DNA from: Gordonia sp. ABSL11-1
Lineage (GTDB): Bacteria > Actinomycetota > Actinomycetes > Mycobacteriales > Mycobacteriaceae
Assembly (NCBI RefSeq): GCF_030315685.1
Contig: NZ_JASXSI010000019.1
Location: forward strand, 34,422-98,421
Length of the DNA: 64,000 nt
Reading direction: 5' to 3'
Each line of letters opens with the position of its first letter. The stretch's first letter is position 1. Under the pieces are notes generated by a model. It was not told where the DNA came from and made no database searches. It saw only the letters and a program-made list of their open reading frames with translations. Below are positions 46,650-54,226 of this stretch, piece by piece. The position numbers and the translations under genes are program-made.

Positions 46650-47519
46650 TCAGCGCAGACCGGTGACCGAGATGGTCTGCCCGAGCGTGTGTGTCCCACC
46701 GGGCGACACCTCGACGACGTCCGGTCCGGCGTTGGCTGCCTCCACACACACGAACTCACGCCACGACGGCCCGACATCGGCCATCCCGGCGGCCACCTCG
46801 GGGCCGGGGTTCCACACCACCGCGGTGCTCCCGTCGTGGACGGACACCTCGATCACCCGCTCGAGACCCGGATCGACGATGCGATAGTGCCCGGGCGCGT
46901 TCGGGTAGACGCGGTCACTGCGCGCCGGTTCCTCGGGCAGGACCCAATCACCATGTTGCACATGGCGACTCGATGCGTCGAATTTGTCCAGGTAGGCCAG
47001 TGAGTCCAGACCCTGCACCCGTACCGCGGTGACGTCGGAGACCCGGAAGTAGTTGTGCAGCGCCTCGGTGAGCGTCAGTGGCACGGTGCCGGGGTTGTGG
47101 GTGTGGATCTCCTGGTGCAGTGTCGCGCCGATGTGCACGGTCATCCGTAACCGGAGGTCGAGGTCGTCGAGCCCGACGGGAGCGAGCACGATCTCGGTGC
47201 CGTCGGCGGTGTTGCCGCCACCGATCGGTTCCCAGCGTGCGGTGCGCGCGTAGCCGTGTGAGGGGACATCGTCGGGCTGACCCTCGCGGGCGAAATACGG
47301 CCAGCAGACCGGTACGCCGCCACGGAGCGGGGTCGGGGGAGCAGCGAGTTGCGGTGAGAGCCACAGCAGATCGGTTCCGTAGCCGGTGGGACGGAACGAG
47401 ATCAGCTGCCCGCCGAACAGGGAGATTGCCGCCGACGCGTGGACTGTCTCGACGATCAGGGCGTCGAGGCCGGCGACCTCACCGACCCGGGCACCGTCGA
47501 TGCCGTCTGGAAGTGTCAT
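46650..47519 (-). CDS. D-hexose-6-phosphate mutarotase (aldose-1-epimerase family)
   Basis: A 289-residue galactose-mutarotase-fold protein. The YeaD-type landmarks are GGQLISFRPTGYGTDLLWLS, PLRGGVPVCWPYFAREG, VPSHGYARTARWEPIGGGNT (catalytic His), LTEALHNYFRVSDVTAVRVQ and FVCVEAAN with the catalytic Glu. It interconverts alpha and beta anomers of glucose-6-phosphate or similar. No signal peptide. The start ATG is 47517-47519. It converges on zapE. Confidence 0.9.
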   Translation of the reverse strand: MTLPDGIDGARVGEVAGLDALIVETVHASAAISLFGGQLISFRPTGYGTDLLWLSPQLAAPPTPLRGGVPVCWPYFAREGQPDDVPSHGYARTARWEPIGGGNTADGTEIVLAPVGLDDLDLRLRMTVHIGATLHQEIHTHNPGTVPLTLTEALHNYFRVSDVTAVRVQGLDSLAYLDKFDASSRHVQHGDWVLPEEPARSDRVYPNAPGHYRIVDPGLERVIEVSVHDGSTAVVWNPGPEVAAGMADVGPSWREFVCVEAANAGPDVVEVSPGGTHTLGQTISVTGLR

Positions 47520-47544
47520 ACCCCCGACCTTGCCAGACCGCCGA

Positions 47545-48105
47545 TCATCTCAGTGGACGGACGAAGACGAAATCGTGCTCGACCGTCCCGTTCAGGTCGA
47601 ACGTTTTCACGCCGGCCCGGGTGAATCCGGACTTCGCGTAGAAGCGTTGCGCGCGTTCGTTCTCCTGATTGACACCGAGCCACATCGCAAGGCTCCCGCG
47701 AGCGCGGGCGCAGTCGAGGGCGGCCGTCATCAGGGACCGCGAGGGCGCCGTGGCACTGCTGCGTGCGTGATGATCGGGGAGAACATAGATCTTGGAGAGC
47801 TCGGAGACCGGTCGATCGGTGACGACGGCGGCGACATCGGGATGGGCCGGCGCCTCGTGGTGGACGAGGCCGTACCCGACGACGGGTCCGTCGACGGCGG
47901 GGCGGGCGACGAGCACGTCACTGTTCGGATTCGCGATGTGCCGGGCGAACGACCGCGCATCGAGATTGTCACGGATGAATGCGGCGATGTCGTCGGGCGT
48001 CGAGTGTGGTGGACAGGCCAGCGGGAAGGTCGCGGCCGCGACCTCGGCGACGGCGTCGGCGCCGGCCGGGTCGGTCAGGATCTCGATCAGCAGGGTGTCG
48101 TGCAC
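47545..48105 (-). CDS. GNAT N-acetyltransferase
   Basis: A 186-residue acetyl-CoA-dependent acyltransferase. The GNAT plan is visible: VVGYGLVHHEAP (strands 2-3), LSKIYVLPDHHARSSATAPS (strand 4 and acetyl-CoA loop), SLAMWLGVNQENERAQRFYA (strand 5-helix 4) and SGFTRAGVKTFDLNGTVEHD. The loop is degenerate compared with the canonical Q/R-x-x-G-x-G/A. Substrate unknown. A TAGATT box ends 6 bases before the GTG at 48103-48105, so it is probably leaderless. Confidence 0.85.
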   Translation of the reverse strand: MHDTLLIEILTDPAGADAVAEVAAATFPLACPPHSTPDDIAAFIRDNLDARSFARHIANPNSDVLVARPAVDGPVVGYGLVHHEAPAHPDVAAVVTDRPVSELSKIYVLPDHHARSSATAPSRSLMTAALDCARARGSLAMWLGVNQENERAQRFYAKSGFTRAGVKTFDLNGTVEHDFVFVRPLR

Positions 48106-48114
48106 AGGGGCAAT

Positions 48115-48540
48115 CTACGCCCGGCGGTCTCGTCCGTCAGCCGCCGCAGCGGCGTCCCGCGCGACGGCGTCGCCGATCAGTTGCCCTCCGCTGGTGAGAA
48201 GCGCTCGCCGCCACGGTAGTGATTCCTCGATCTCGATCTGGATGGACATGGACAGCACGGTCCGGATCAGCACGATGAGTCCGAGGATCGCGGCGTCCTC
48301 GATCGAGGGTTTCGAGGTGATGGTCCGGATGAGGTCGGCGGCGACGAGCACCTCGAGGCCGAGAAGGATCCCGGCGCCGATCGTGTTGCGCAGCACCGTG
48401 TACGCGACCCGGCCGCCCTCGTCGCGGCGCAACGCGCGCGCAGCGAGCACGGCCGCGATGACGAAGCCGACGATCATCGCGACGGCGCCGACGACCTCGA
48501 ACGTCACTGCGACGCCGGTGAAGACGGCCTCGACATCCAT
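48115..48540 (-). CDS. DUF1622 membrane protein
   Basis: A 141-residue small membrane protein of the DUF1622 family, with three spans: FEVVGAVAMIVGFVIAAVLA, LRNTIGAGILLGLEVLVAAD and a segment around AAILGLIVLIRTVLSMSIQI. The conserved EVLVAADLIRTI and RTVLSMSIQIEIEE-like stretches are present. Function unknown. A TAGGCT box ends 7 bases before the ATG 48538-48540, suggesting a leaderless message. The last 20 residues are an Ala/Asp/Arg tail. Confidence 0.9.
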   Translation of the reverse strand: MDVEAVFTGVAVTFEVVGAVAMIVGFVIAAVLAARALRRDEGGRVAYTVLRNTIGAGILLGLEVLVAADLIRTITSKPSIEDAAILGLIVLIRTVLSMSIQIEIEESLPWRRALLTSGGQLIGDAVARDAAAAADGRDRRA

Positions 48541-48578
48541 GCGCGACAGCCTACGCAGGGTGGTGGGTCAGACGGGTG

Positions 48579-48770
48579 TCATTCGCCGGCGAGGTCGGCC
48601 GACAGGTCCGCGACCGCGACCCCCTCGGGGATGCGGACCTCCTCGACACGTTCGGGGACGTCGTCGAACTCGAGGCGCAGGGCCTTTGCTCATCGTGGCG
48701 TGCATGTCGTGCATCGCGGTGATGTAGGTCAGTTGGACGATCTCCTCGGGCGACAGATGTTCGCCGTCTC
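48579..48770 (-). pseudogene. Remnant of a carboxymuconolactone-decarboxylase-family gene
   Basis: On the minus strand one frame reads EHLSPEEIVQLTYITAMHDM and HATMSK. The sequence then shifts by one base and continues in another frame as ALRLEFDDVPERVEEVRIPE, ending DLSADLAGE before TGA (48579-48581). This is the C-terminal third of an AhpD-like/carboxymuconolactone decarboxylase protein. The shift lies at AGCAAAGGCC, where one extra A in a short A run explains it. The N-terminal two thirds are missing; the fragment is cut off by the REP-like palindrome at 48779. Non-functional. Confidence 0.8.
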
Positions 48771-48778
48771 CCCCTGTT

Positions 48779-48827
48779 GGTCGAGTAACGCCGAGCGAGC
48801 GCAGCGAGCCCGACGCGCATCGAGACC
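48779..48827. repeat. REP-like imperfect palindrome
   Basis: The element runs from GGTCGAGT to ATCGAGACC with a GC-rich middle (GCCGAGCGAGCGCAGCGAGC). Such GGTCTCGA/TCGAGACC palindromes are scattered between genes in Gordonia- and Rhodococcus-like genomes, as far as I recall. It abuts the truncated end of the pseudogene. The following 265 bases up to the mycolyltransferase contain no convincing gene; an open stretch beginning at 48934 leftward lacks recognisable homology. Confidence 0.55.
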
Positions 48828-49095
48828 ACCCCGCGCACCCCTCCGACGGATGAACGACCGTTGACGGTCGGGATCGAGTCGTCGGCGCGTGAGGTGACGG
48901 CGAACGTATCGCCCGCCGTGACGTTCGACGTCATCTGACTGAGCGTTCCACCTCATCCATTCGGATGAATTGCTGCCTCGTCGTCCCAGTGGCCACGTGC
49001 GTCTCGCGGACACCACGTTCTGCACCTCAGTGGACGGTCGTGCACCATAATCGCGGGCGGGTTGGCATCTTTCGGGGGGAAGAAGGACATGACGA

Positions 49096-50085
49096 ATGTG
49101 GCAGAAGGCTGTCGCGGTGATGGTTGCCGCGTGCGCGGTGATCGGGGGGAGTGCGGCTGCGGCCGGGTCGGCGGGTGCGGCGCCACGCGATGAGGCGGGC
49201 GCATCCCGCATCCTCGCGGTGTCCATGACCGAGCCGAATCGTGCTCAGCTGACGGTGTTCTCGAAGGCGATGGACCGTTCGATCCGCGTCTCGGTGCTGC
49301 TCCCGCGGAATCGGGACGTCGCGAGGCCCACGCTCTATCTGCTCGACGGGATCGACGGTGGTGTGTACACCAACTACACGCAGAGCGGGTGGACCTACCA
49401 GACCGACATCGCGCGGTTCATGGCCGACAAGTCGGTCAACGTCGTGTTGCCGATCGGTGGCACCGGGTCGTACTACACGGACTGGATCTCCGACGACCCG
49501 GTCCTGGGGCTCAACAAGTGGGAGACATTCCTCTCCGAAGAGCTTCCGCCACTGATCGATTCGCGGTTCCGCGGCAATGGGACCAAGGTGATCGGCGGAC
49601 TGTCGATGGGCGCTCTCGGGGCCATGTCGATAGCGGTGCGGCATCCGGAGCTGTACTCCGGGGTCGCGGCGTTCAGTGGATGCCTGGACCAGGGGACCGC
49701 CGAGCTCCGGCAGGCCACCGCGGCGTCGGTGGTGACACGCGGGGGCAACCCGGACAACATGTGGGGCCCACTGCACGACACGGACTGGGCAGAGCACGAT
49801 CCCGCGCGACATGTGTCGGTCCTTCGCGGCAAGCCGATCTACGTCGCCGTCGGCAACGGTGTTCCGGACCCGGCATTGGGTCTTGCCGGTCTGGCGTCGC
49901 CGGTCGGCGGCATTCTCGAAGGCGTCGTCCTCAAGTGCACGGAGGGATTCAAGGCGCAGGCCGATCGTGCCGGTGTGAAGGCGACCTACGACTTCCGGGC
50001 CGGCCTGCACTCGTGGGGTTACTGGAACCAGGATCTGCATCGCGCATGGCCGACGATCGCGAAGGGGTTGCGTGTACCGGCGTGA
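49096..50085 (+). CDS. Secreted mycolyltransferase / esterase of the antigen 85 family
   Basis: A 329-residue exported alpha/beta hydrolase. The signal peptide is short (AVAVMVAACAVIGGSAAAAG, ending near AGAAP). The fold shows STRVSVLLPR-like sequence (here SIRVSVLLPRN), YLLDGIDGGVYTNYTQSGWT, GTGSYYTDWISDD, the nucleophile elbow GGLSMGALGAMSIA, and a final HSWGYWNQDL with the catalytic His. Antigen 85-type enzymes transfer mycolic acids to trehalose and arabinogalactan in the outer envelope. One of several paralogues is expected in such organisms. ATG 49096 has AAGAAGGA about 9 bases upstream. Confidence 0.9.
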   Translation: MWQKAVAVMVAACAVIGGSAAAAGSAGAAPRDEAGASRILAVSMTEPNRAQLTVFSKAMDRSIRVSVLLPRNRDVARPTLYLLDGIDGGVYTNYTQSGWTYQTDIARFMADKSVNVVLPIGGTGSYYTDWISDDPVLGLNKWETFLSEELPPLIDSRFRGNGTKVIGGLSMGALGAMSIAVRHPELYSGVAAFSGCLDQGTAELRQATAASVVTRGGNPDNMWGPLHDTDWAEHDPARHVSVLRGKPIYVAVGNGVPDPALGLAGLASPVGGILEGVVLKCTEGFKAQADRAGVKATYDFRAGLHSWGYWNQDLHRAWPTIAKGLRVPA

Positions 50086-50110
50086 ACAGTGACACCCGAG
50101 CCGACTCCTG

Positions 50111-50344
50111 TCAGCGGGCGCGGAACACCGGGTAGGCGTCGGCATCCATCAGGTTGCCGTTCGCCCACACCGACCAGTGCTCGAGCGTCCACCCGGCGGA
50201 TTCGATCGCCGAGATGATGTCGCCCCACTCCTTGCTCGACGACGAGAGTTTGGGCGTGTAGACGGTGGCGCCCTGCCGGCGCAGTTCCTGTGCTTCCGCG
50301 GAGAATTTCACGGGTCGCGGTTCCTTGGACTTTCCGAATGCCAT
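50111..50344 (-). CDS. Small conserved hypothetical protein
   Basis: A 77-residue basic protein beginning MAFGKSKEPRPVKFSAEAQE and containing LRRQGATVYTPKLSSSSKEW and GWTLEHWSVWANGNLMDADA. The size, the aromatic-rich end and the lack of a signal peptide suggest a compact cytosolic alpha/beta protein. I do not recognise a family with a known function. Start ATG 50342-50344; no clear ribosome site. It lies between the convergent mycolyltransferase and the tRNA cluster. Confidence 0.6.
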   Translation of the reverse strand: MAFGKSKEPRPVKFSAEAQELRRQGATVYTPKLSSSSKEWGDIISAIESAGWTLEHWSVWANGNLMDADAYPVFRAR

Positions 50345-50422
50345 GGCCCCATGGTGCTACTGGATGGCCGATACCACCGAGCGCCGCCGCCGCGCGACAC
50401 CATCGTTCGGACGGAGAGAACA

Positions 50423-50452
50423 GAAGGGCCGCCCGTATCCGGGCGGCCTTCT
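50423..50452 (-). terminator. Terminator of the leftward tRNA cluster
   Basis: GGCCGCCCG and CGGGCGGCC form a 9-bp perfect stem around a short loop, extended by AAG/CTT pairs. It lies directly 3' of tRNA-Val(GAC) on the minus strand. Confidence 0.75.
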
Positions 50453-50527
50453 TGGTGCGCGATACTGGGATTGAACCAGTGACCTCTTCCGTGTCAGGGA
50501 AGCGCTCTCCCGCTGAGCTAATCGCGC
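50453..50527 (-). tRNA. tRNA-Val (anticodon GAC), CCA encoded
   Basis: The minus strand folds as a complete cloverleaf: acceptor GCGCGAT/ATCGCGC, D arm TAGCTCAGCGGGAGAGC, anticodon loop CTGACAC (GAC), T arm with GGTTCAATCCC, discriminator A and encoded CCA. Last gene of the Gly-Cys-Val leftward cluster. Confidence 0.97.
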
Positions 50528-50552
50528 GAGACTATGAAGTTGGTGATCTCAG

Positions 50553-50623
50553 AGGCGGCGACGGGAATCGAACCCGTGTGCACGGCTTTGCAGGCCGTTG
50601 CCTCACCACTCGGCCACACCGCC
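50553..50623 (-). tRNA. tRNA-Cys (anticodon GCA)
   Basis: Acceptor GGCGGTG/CGCCGCC, D arm GGCCGAGTGGTGAGGC, anticodon GCA in the loop CTGCAAA, T arm GGGTTCGATTCCC, discriminator T. CCA is not encoded. Middle gene of the leftward cluster. Confidence 0.96.
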
Positions 50624-50651
50624 AGATGCGAGTCGACTCGCACTCGCGCCG

Positions 50652-50724
50652 AGCGGATGACGGGATTCGAACCCGCGACCCTCACCTTGGCAAGGTGATG
50701 CGCTACCAGCTGCGCTACATCCGC
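50652..50724 (-). tRNA. tRNA-Gly (anticodon GCC)
   Basis: Acceptor GCGGATG/CATCCGC, D arm TAGCGCAGCTGGTAGCGC, anticodon GCC in the loop TTGCCAA, T arm GGGTTCGAATCCC, discriminator T. CCA is not encoded. First gene of the leftward cluster. Confidence 0.96.
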
Positions 50725-50938
50725 GTGGTCGGGAGCGATCTTGTGGATCTTTGTTGCTCTCGACGCGAAGCAGAACACTATCCGACGACCTCATGCCTCG
50801 CCAAATCGCCTGGTCACAGCCATGTGTTCACTCGGTTGCCAGATTCGACATGACGTCGTCACCCGGATTTGGGGTAGGTGCAGGTCTGCGTGTAATCTTC
50901 CTCCTCGTGCACCGGCGCGCGCTCTCTGCGCCGAACAT

Positions 50939-51013
50939 GGTCCCGTGGCTCAGTGGAAGAGCGTCCCGTTCACACCGGGAAGGTCGCTGGTTCGATCCCA
51001 GCCGGGACCACCA
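50939..51013 (+). tRNA. tRNA-Val (anticodon CAC), CCA encoded; likely integration target
   Basis: Acceptor GGTCCCG/CGGGACC, D arm TGGCTCAGTGGAAGAGC, anticodon CAC in the loop TTCACAC, T arm CTGGTTCGATCCCAG, discriminator A and CCA. Its 3' end faces the accessory region that starts 97 bases later, which makes it the best candidate attachment site. The 214 bases before it, to tRNA-Gly, hold only its promoter region. Confidence 0.97.
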
Positions 51014-51110
51014 GGTCAGGGCGTTATTCGAGGTAGCCGGGCCGCAAGCGGGCCGTAGGACGACTGCGAAACTAGCAATTGTGTCGTAGGTCGCGGCTAC
51101 TCTTCGCCGC

Positions 51111-52349
51111 ATGGAACCACTAGAGACAACGGGCGAGTTCTGGTCGCCTGACGACGCCGCCAAACGTATTGAGGGAACTCTGAGTTGGGAACCCGGGTCT
51201 CGGGCTCGACTCACACTCAAGTCCCGCGTGATCGACGAATTGGCAAGCCCGCTGGAAGTCACTAGCACGGGTGCGTCGATCACTCACAGCGGCGACCCCG
51301 CGCGGATTGTGGCGGACGGGGTGCCTCGCGTATTGCTCGGCGACACCGGAGCGGGGCCAGTCACGTGCGTTGACTCGTATCTCCAACACCCTCCGACGAA
51401 CGGATTTGACGTGGCGGCGATGTTTCAACAGGTCTGGGACCCCTACACCCTGATCATCGGGGCGCACCTTTCAGCTGGCCATGCAACCAAGCTCGGCGCT
51501 GTACGGGTCGTTCTCGACGGCCCGGGTTGGTGGGAGCAATTGCCCGACACCGATAGTGCGTCTAGCAACGCAGGCGAGGTGCTGTGTGAGCGCGAGGACG
51601 GACTAATGTGGTTGGAGTTCCGTCCGTCATTCACGCTCACGCTGCGCTCGGCGGACCGCACCGTGCGTTCGGTGATGACACTGATGAAGCTTGCTGTCGA
51701 CGTCGATCTCACACCGCTACGAATCCAGGTCCGCGAGTCTGGGCAGACCGACTGGCTCGACGTAAAGACCCGAGACCAGGACCCCAGCAAGACGTCGTGG
51801 CCCGACCCCCACAATCTCCTTCCGCCGTCGTCTGTGACGTTGAACCGCATCGCGGGCTGGCTCGCAATCGAGCAGACCATGGACGGACTCGCGGCTGCTG
51901 TCGCGAACCCGGTTGAGAAGCAGGCCATGCAGGTGCAGGGCCTCGTGGCGTGCTCGCTCATCGAGGGCATTCACAAGCGCATCGTCGGCGGAAAGAAGGA
52001 CTACATCGATCGCGTGCGTGATCTGCACGCGGCAGCGCAGAGGATCGCCCCCGAGATAACAGAGCCGGTGGCGAAGTGGGACGAGGTCATCAGGAACGCC
52101 CGCAACGACCTGGCGCACCACAACACCGGACGTCCGTTCGAGGAGCAGGTCTACAACTGGATGATCGCTGAGTCGTCGGCAATTTGGGTGTTGAGGCTGT
52201 GCCTGCTCTCGCACGCTGGTTTCACCGACCAGGAGATTGCGGCCGCGTTGAGCGACCACCAGCGTTATGAGTTCTACCGCGAGAACTTGAAGATGCACGT
52301 CAAGGAGCGTGCCCACGAATTAGCCGCGATGTCCTCTGGTACGCCCTAG
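51111..52349 (+). CDS. ApeA-like anti-phage HEPN protein
   Basis: A 412-residue protein. The N-terminal 270 residues are a beta-rich domain like the ApeA N-terminal domain (GEFWSPDDAAKRIEGTLSWE, WWEQLPD, LEFRPSFTLTLRSADRTVRS). The C-terminal part is a helical HEPN domain with the R-x4-H ribonuclease motif RNDLAH (R331, H336) in VIRNARNDLAHHNTGRPFEE. ApeA proteins with this HEPN RNase motif are single-gene anti-phage systems thought to cleave RNA on infection. TACTCT ends 7 bases before ATG 51111, so the message should be leaderless. It sits at the tRNA end of the element, where satellites and integrative elements carry cargo. Confidence 0.75.
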   Translation: MEPLETTGEFWSPDDAAKRIEGTLSWEPGSRARLTLKSRVIDELASPLEVTSTGASITHSGDPARIVADGVPRVLLGDTGAGPVTCVDSYLQHPPTNGFDVAAMFQQVWDPYTLIIGAHLSAGHATKLGAVRVVLDGPGWWEQLPDTDSASSNAGEVLCEREDGLMWLEFRPSFTLTLRSADRTVRSVMTLMKLAVDVDLTPLRIQVRESGQTDWLDVKTRDQDPSKTSWPDPHNLLPPSSVTLNRIAGWLAIEQTMDGLAAAVANPVEKQAMQVQGLVACSLIEGIHKRIVGGKKDYIDRVRDLHAAAQRIAPEITEPVAKWDEVIRNARNDLAHHNTGRPFEEQVYNWMIAESSAIWVLRLCLLSHAGFTDQEIAAALSDHQRYEFYRENLKMHVKERAHELAAMSSGTP

Positions 52350-52408
52350 TCCTCGCAACGGATGCTAGGTTCTTGGCCATGGGCGCTCTGGGGGCCGTGG
52401 ACAGTGGT

Positions 52409-52837
52409 CTAGGACAGCAGGTTTCCACCCGCTCCGCCGAGTGCGCCGATGGCGATCTGCGACGCCGCCCCGCCCAGCAACAACGCGACCTGGCGGAAGC
52501 GGCTGCGCTCCTCTTGGGGCCGCGAATCGTCATCGGCGACGGCCTGTAGCGCCGAGATCAGGCGCTCCAGCTGTGTCTCAGGGGAAGGCCACTGCCCGGC
52601 AACCCGCAGTGCTTGACCGGTCGGCGGGCCAGCAATAGAGACAGCCCCGCTGGTGTCCTCGTCTACGTCAAAGTACGGTTCTCGGCCGAGAGCTCGCACC
52701 GCGCGCTGCACTGTTTCGACATCAAACCCGCACGCTCTCATCAGCTGGTTCGTTTGGACGGGCCCGCCCGTCTCGTCGTATATCTCCACTGCTGCTCGCA
52801 GCACCGGCAGGTCCCGCTCCGTCCAGGTGTCATTCAT
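52409..52837 (-). CDS. Winged-helix-like protein of unknown function
   Basis: A 142-residue cytosolic protein. The first 75 residues fit a winged helix: MNDTWTERDLPVLRAAVEIY, VQTNQLMRACGFDVETVQRA, VRALGREPYFDVDED. The rest is a helical segment (QLERLISALQAVADDDSRPQ) and a small hydrophobic Gly/Ala end (LLLGGAASQIAIGALGGAGG) that could be a membrane-associated helix. I do not recognise a named family. It is leftward, divergent from the UDG gene (79-base gap), and may regulate neighbouring cargo. ATG 52835-52837 is preferred because upstream residues lack structure. Confidence 0.6.
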   Translation of the reverse strand: MNDTWTERDLPVLRAAVEIYDETGGPVQTNQLMRACGFDVETVQRAVRALGREPYFDVDEDTSGAVSIAGPPTGQALRVAGQWPSPETQLERLISALQAVADDDSRPQEERSRFRQVALLLGGAASQIAIGALGGAGGNLLS

Positions 52838-52916
52838 GCGCGTGAGTATGCCTCTGCGCTCTGACATTTCCCTCGGATTGAGCGGAGCTGTCGGTAGGAG
52901 CCGATACAGTTCGCGC

Positions 52917-53534
52917 ATGGTCCGGATGATGGCTGATGCACGGTATCGACGTGAGCAGGCGGGCGGGGTCTACTTGCCGCACGTCGAGCCGATAAATCGC
53001 CTTGTCGATGAATTGCGTACTGATGATGAGTGGATGCCGTACGTCGCGCCCGCGATGGGCGGTATCAACGCGCGTTTGCTGGTGATCTTCCGCGACCCAG
53101 GGCCCAAGACGCGCGACGGTCAGGGGAGCGGGATGCTGAGCCCCGAGAACGATGATCCATCAGCGGAACGACTCATCACGTTGCTCACCGACGCCGGTAT
53201 CGAGGTCGGGGACGTCATGGGGTGGAACTCATTTCCCTGGTACATCAACCGCAAGCCCACGTCGCCAGAAGTCGATCGCGGTCTGCCGGTGCTGAGACGG
53301 GTCGTTGAGCTGTGCCCGAACCTCAAGGTCGTCATGGCGCACGGAGGGGATGCTCAGGTGGCGTGGAAGCGATTCCGCCGCCGCTATCCCGCCGATGCGC
53401 GCGGGCTCACCACAATCGAGAGCTACCACACCAGCCGACAGGCACTATGGACACCTGATCCGGCTATCCGCGAGCAGCGCGAGCAACATCTGCGAGATTC
53501 GTTCGCGGAGGCCGCCGACGCCCTGCGAGCTTGA
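52917..53534 (+). CDS. Uracil-DNA-glycosylase-superfamily protein
   Basis: A 205-residue UDG-fold protein. LLVIFRDPGPKTRDGQGSGM aligns with the motif I loop, GDVMGWNSFPWYINR with the following strand that holds the substrate Asn, and VVMAHGGDAQVAWKRF with the C-terminal strand-helix. The usual catalytic Asp/Glu and His of motif II are not obvious, so activity on uracil is uncertain. TACAGT ends 6 bases before ATG 52917, supporting this start. Within an element it could repair, or discriminate against, modified phage DNA. It ends one base from the convergent HExxH gene. Confidence 0.7.
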   Translation: MVRMMADARYRREQAGGVYLPHVEPINRLVDELRTDDEWMPYVAPAMGGINARLLVIFRDPGPKTRDGQGSGMLSPENDDPSAERLITLLTDAGIEVGDVMGWNSFPWYINRKPTSPEVDRGLPVLRRVVELCPNLKVVMAHGGDAQVAWKRFRRRYPADARGLTTIESYHTSRQALWTPDPAIREQREQHLRDSFAEAADALRA

Positions 53535-53535
53535 G

Positions 53536-54090
53536 TCAGAGCAGCGCAGCGGGCGTCACCTTGAAGCTACCGGGAGCGCTGCCGGATCGGATCGAGGCGA
53601 GGGCGAACGCTCGCGCCTCGGGCTCGTGCTCGGGTAAGAACAGTGCCTTGTCGATGTCGGCCTGGGTCGCACTGCCGTTGATGAACAAAACCCTCGCCAA
53701 TCCAGTGATCGAGCCCCAGCAGTTCGAGATCAAGCGCGGTACGTCGGCCGGTCGCTCGTCACCGCTCTCGCGGACGACCTTCTCATCCTGACGGCCACCG
53801 GCCATCAACACCCGACGCAACGCAGCAGAGGGAGGCGGACCCCCATGTCGCCAGAAGGCTTCGCTGTACGGCCCGGCGAACGCGATGCGGGCGTTGTTGA
53901 CGCCGGGGAAGGTTTCGTGAGACAAGGTGCATTGCCCCAGAGTCGTCGGGTGATCGGGAGTCAGTTCTACGACGCCGACCTCGTCACCGAGGAGGGTCGC
54001 GGTGATCGCATGACCACTTTCGTGAATCGCGATTGCGAATTGTTCGCGCTCGGCGGCGGTGATGTCTCTCAACATCAGTTTCTTGCCCAT
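53536..54090 (-). CDS. HExxH metalloprotease-like protein (M41/FtsH-peptidase type)
   Basis: A 184-residue protein with the zinc-protease motif HESGH (H23, E24, H27) in REQFAIAIHESGHAITATLL, an arrangement like the FtsH peptidase domain but with no ATPase part. Later landmarks are LGQCTLSHETFPGVNNARIA, FAGPYSEAFWRHG and the helical end ATQADIDKALFLPEHEPEAR. AGGA lies about 8 bases before ATG 54088-54090. It is the last gene of the leftward array, directly downstream of the capsid-like gene with a 136-base gap. A role in particle maturation is possible but unproven; similar proteins occur in actinobacterial islands. Confidence 0.68.
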   Translation of the reverse strand: MGKKLMLRDITAAEREQFAIAIHESGHAITATLLGDEVGVVELTPDHPTTLGQCTLSHETFPGVNNARIAFAGPYSEAFWRHGGPPPSAALRRVLMAGGRQDEKVVRESGDERPADVPRLISNCWGSITGLARVLFINGSATQADIDKALFLPEHEPEARAFALASIRSGSAPGSFKVTPAALL

Positions 54091-54226
54091 CGGGGGTGTC
54101 CTATCTGTGAGGTGAAGGTGACGATCCGGCACCGGCAAGGTGGTCCGTAACCAAGCCCCTGCCGGTGCCGGTTGGGGGTGGCAGTGAAAGGTGTAAGCCC
54201 GCCGCCCCCGATCAGACGCCAGGTGG

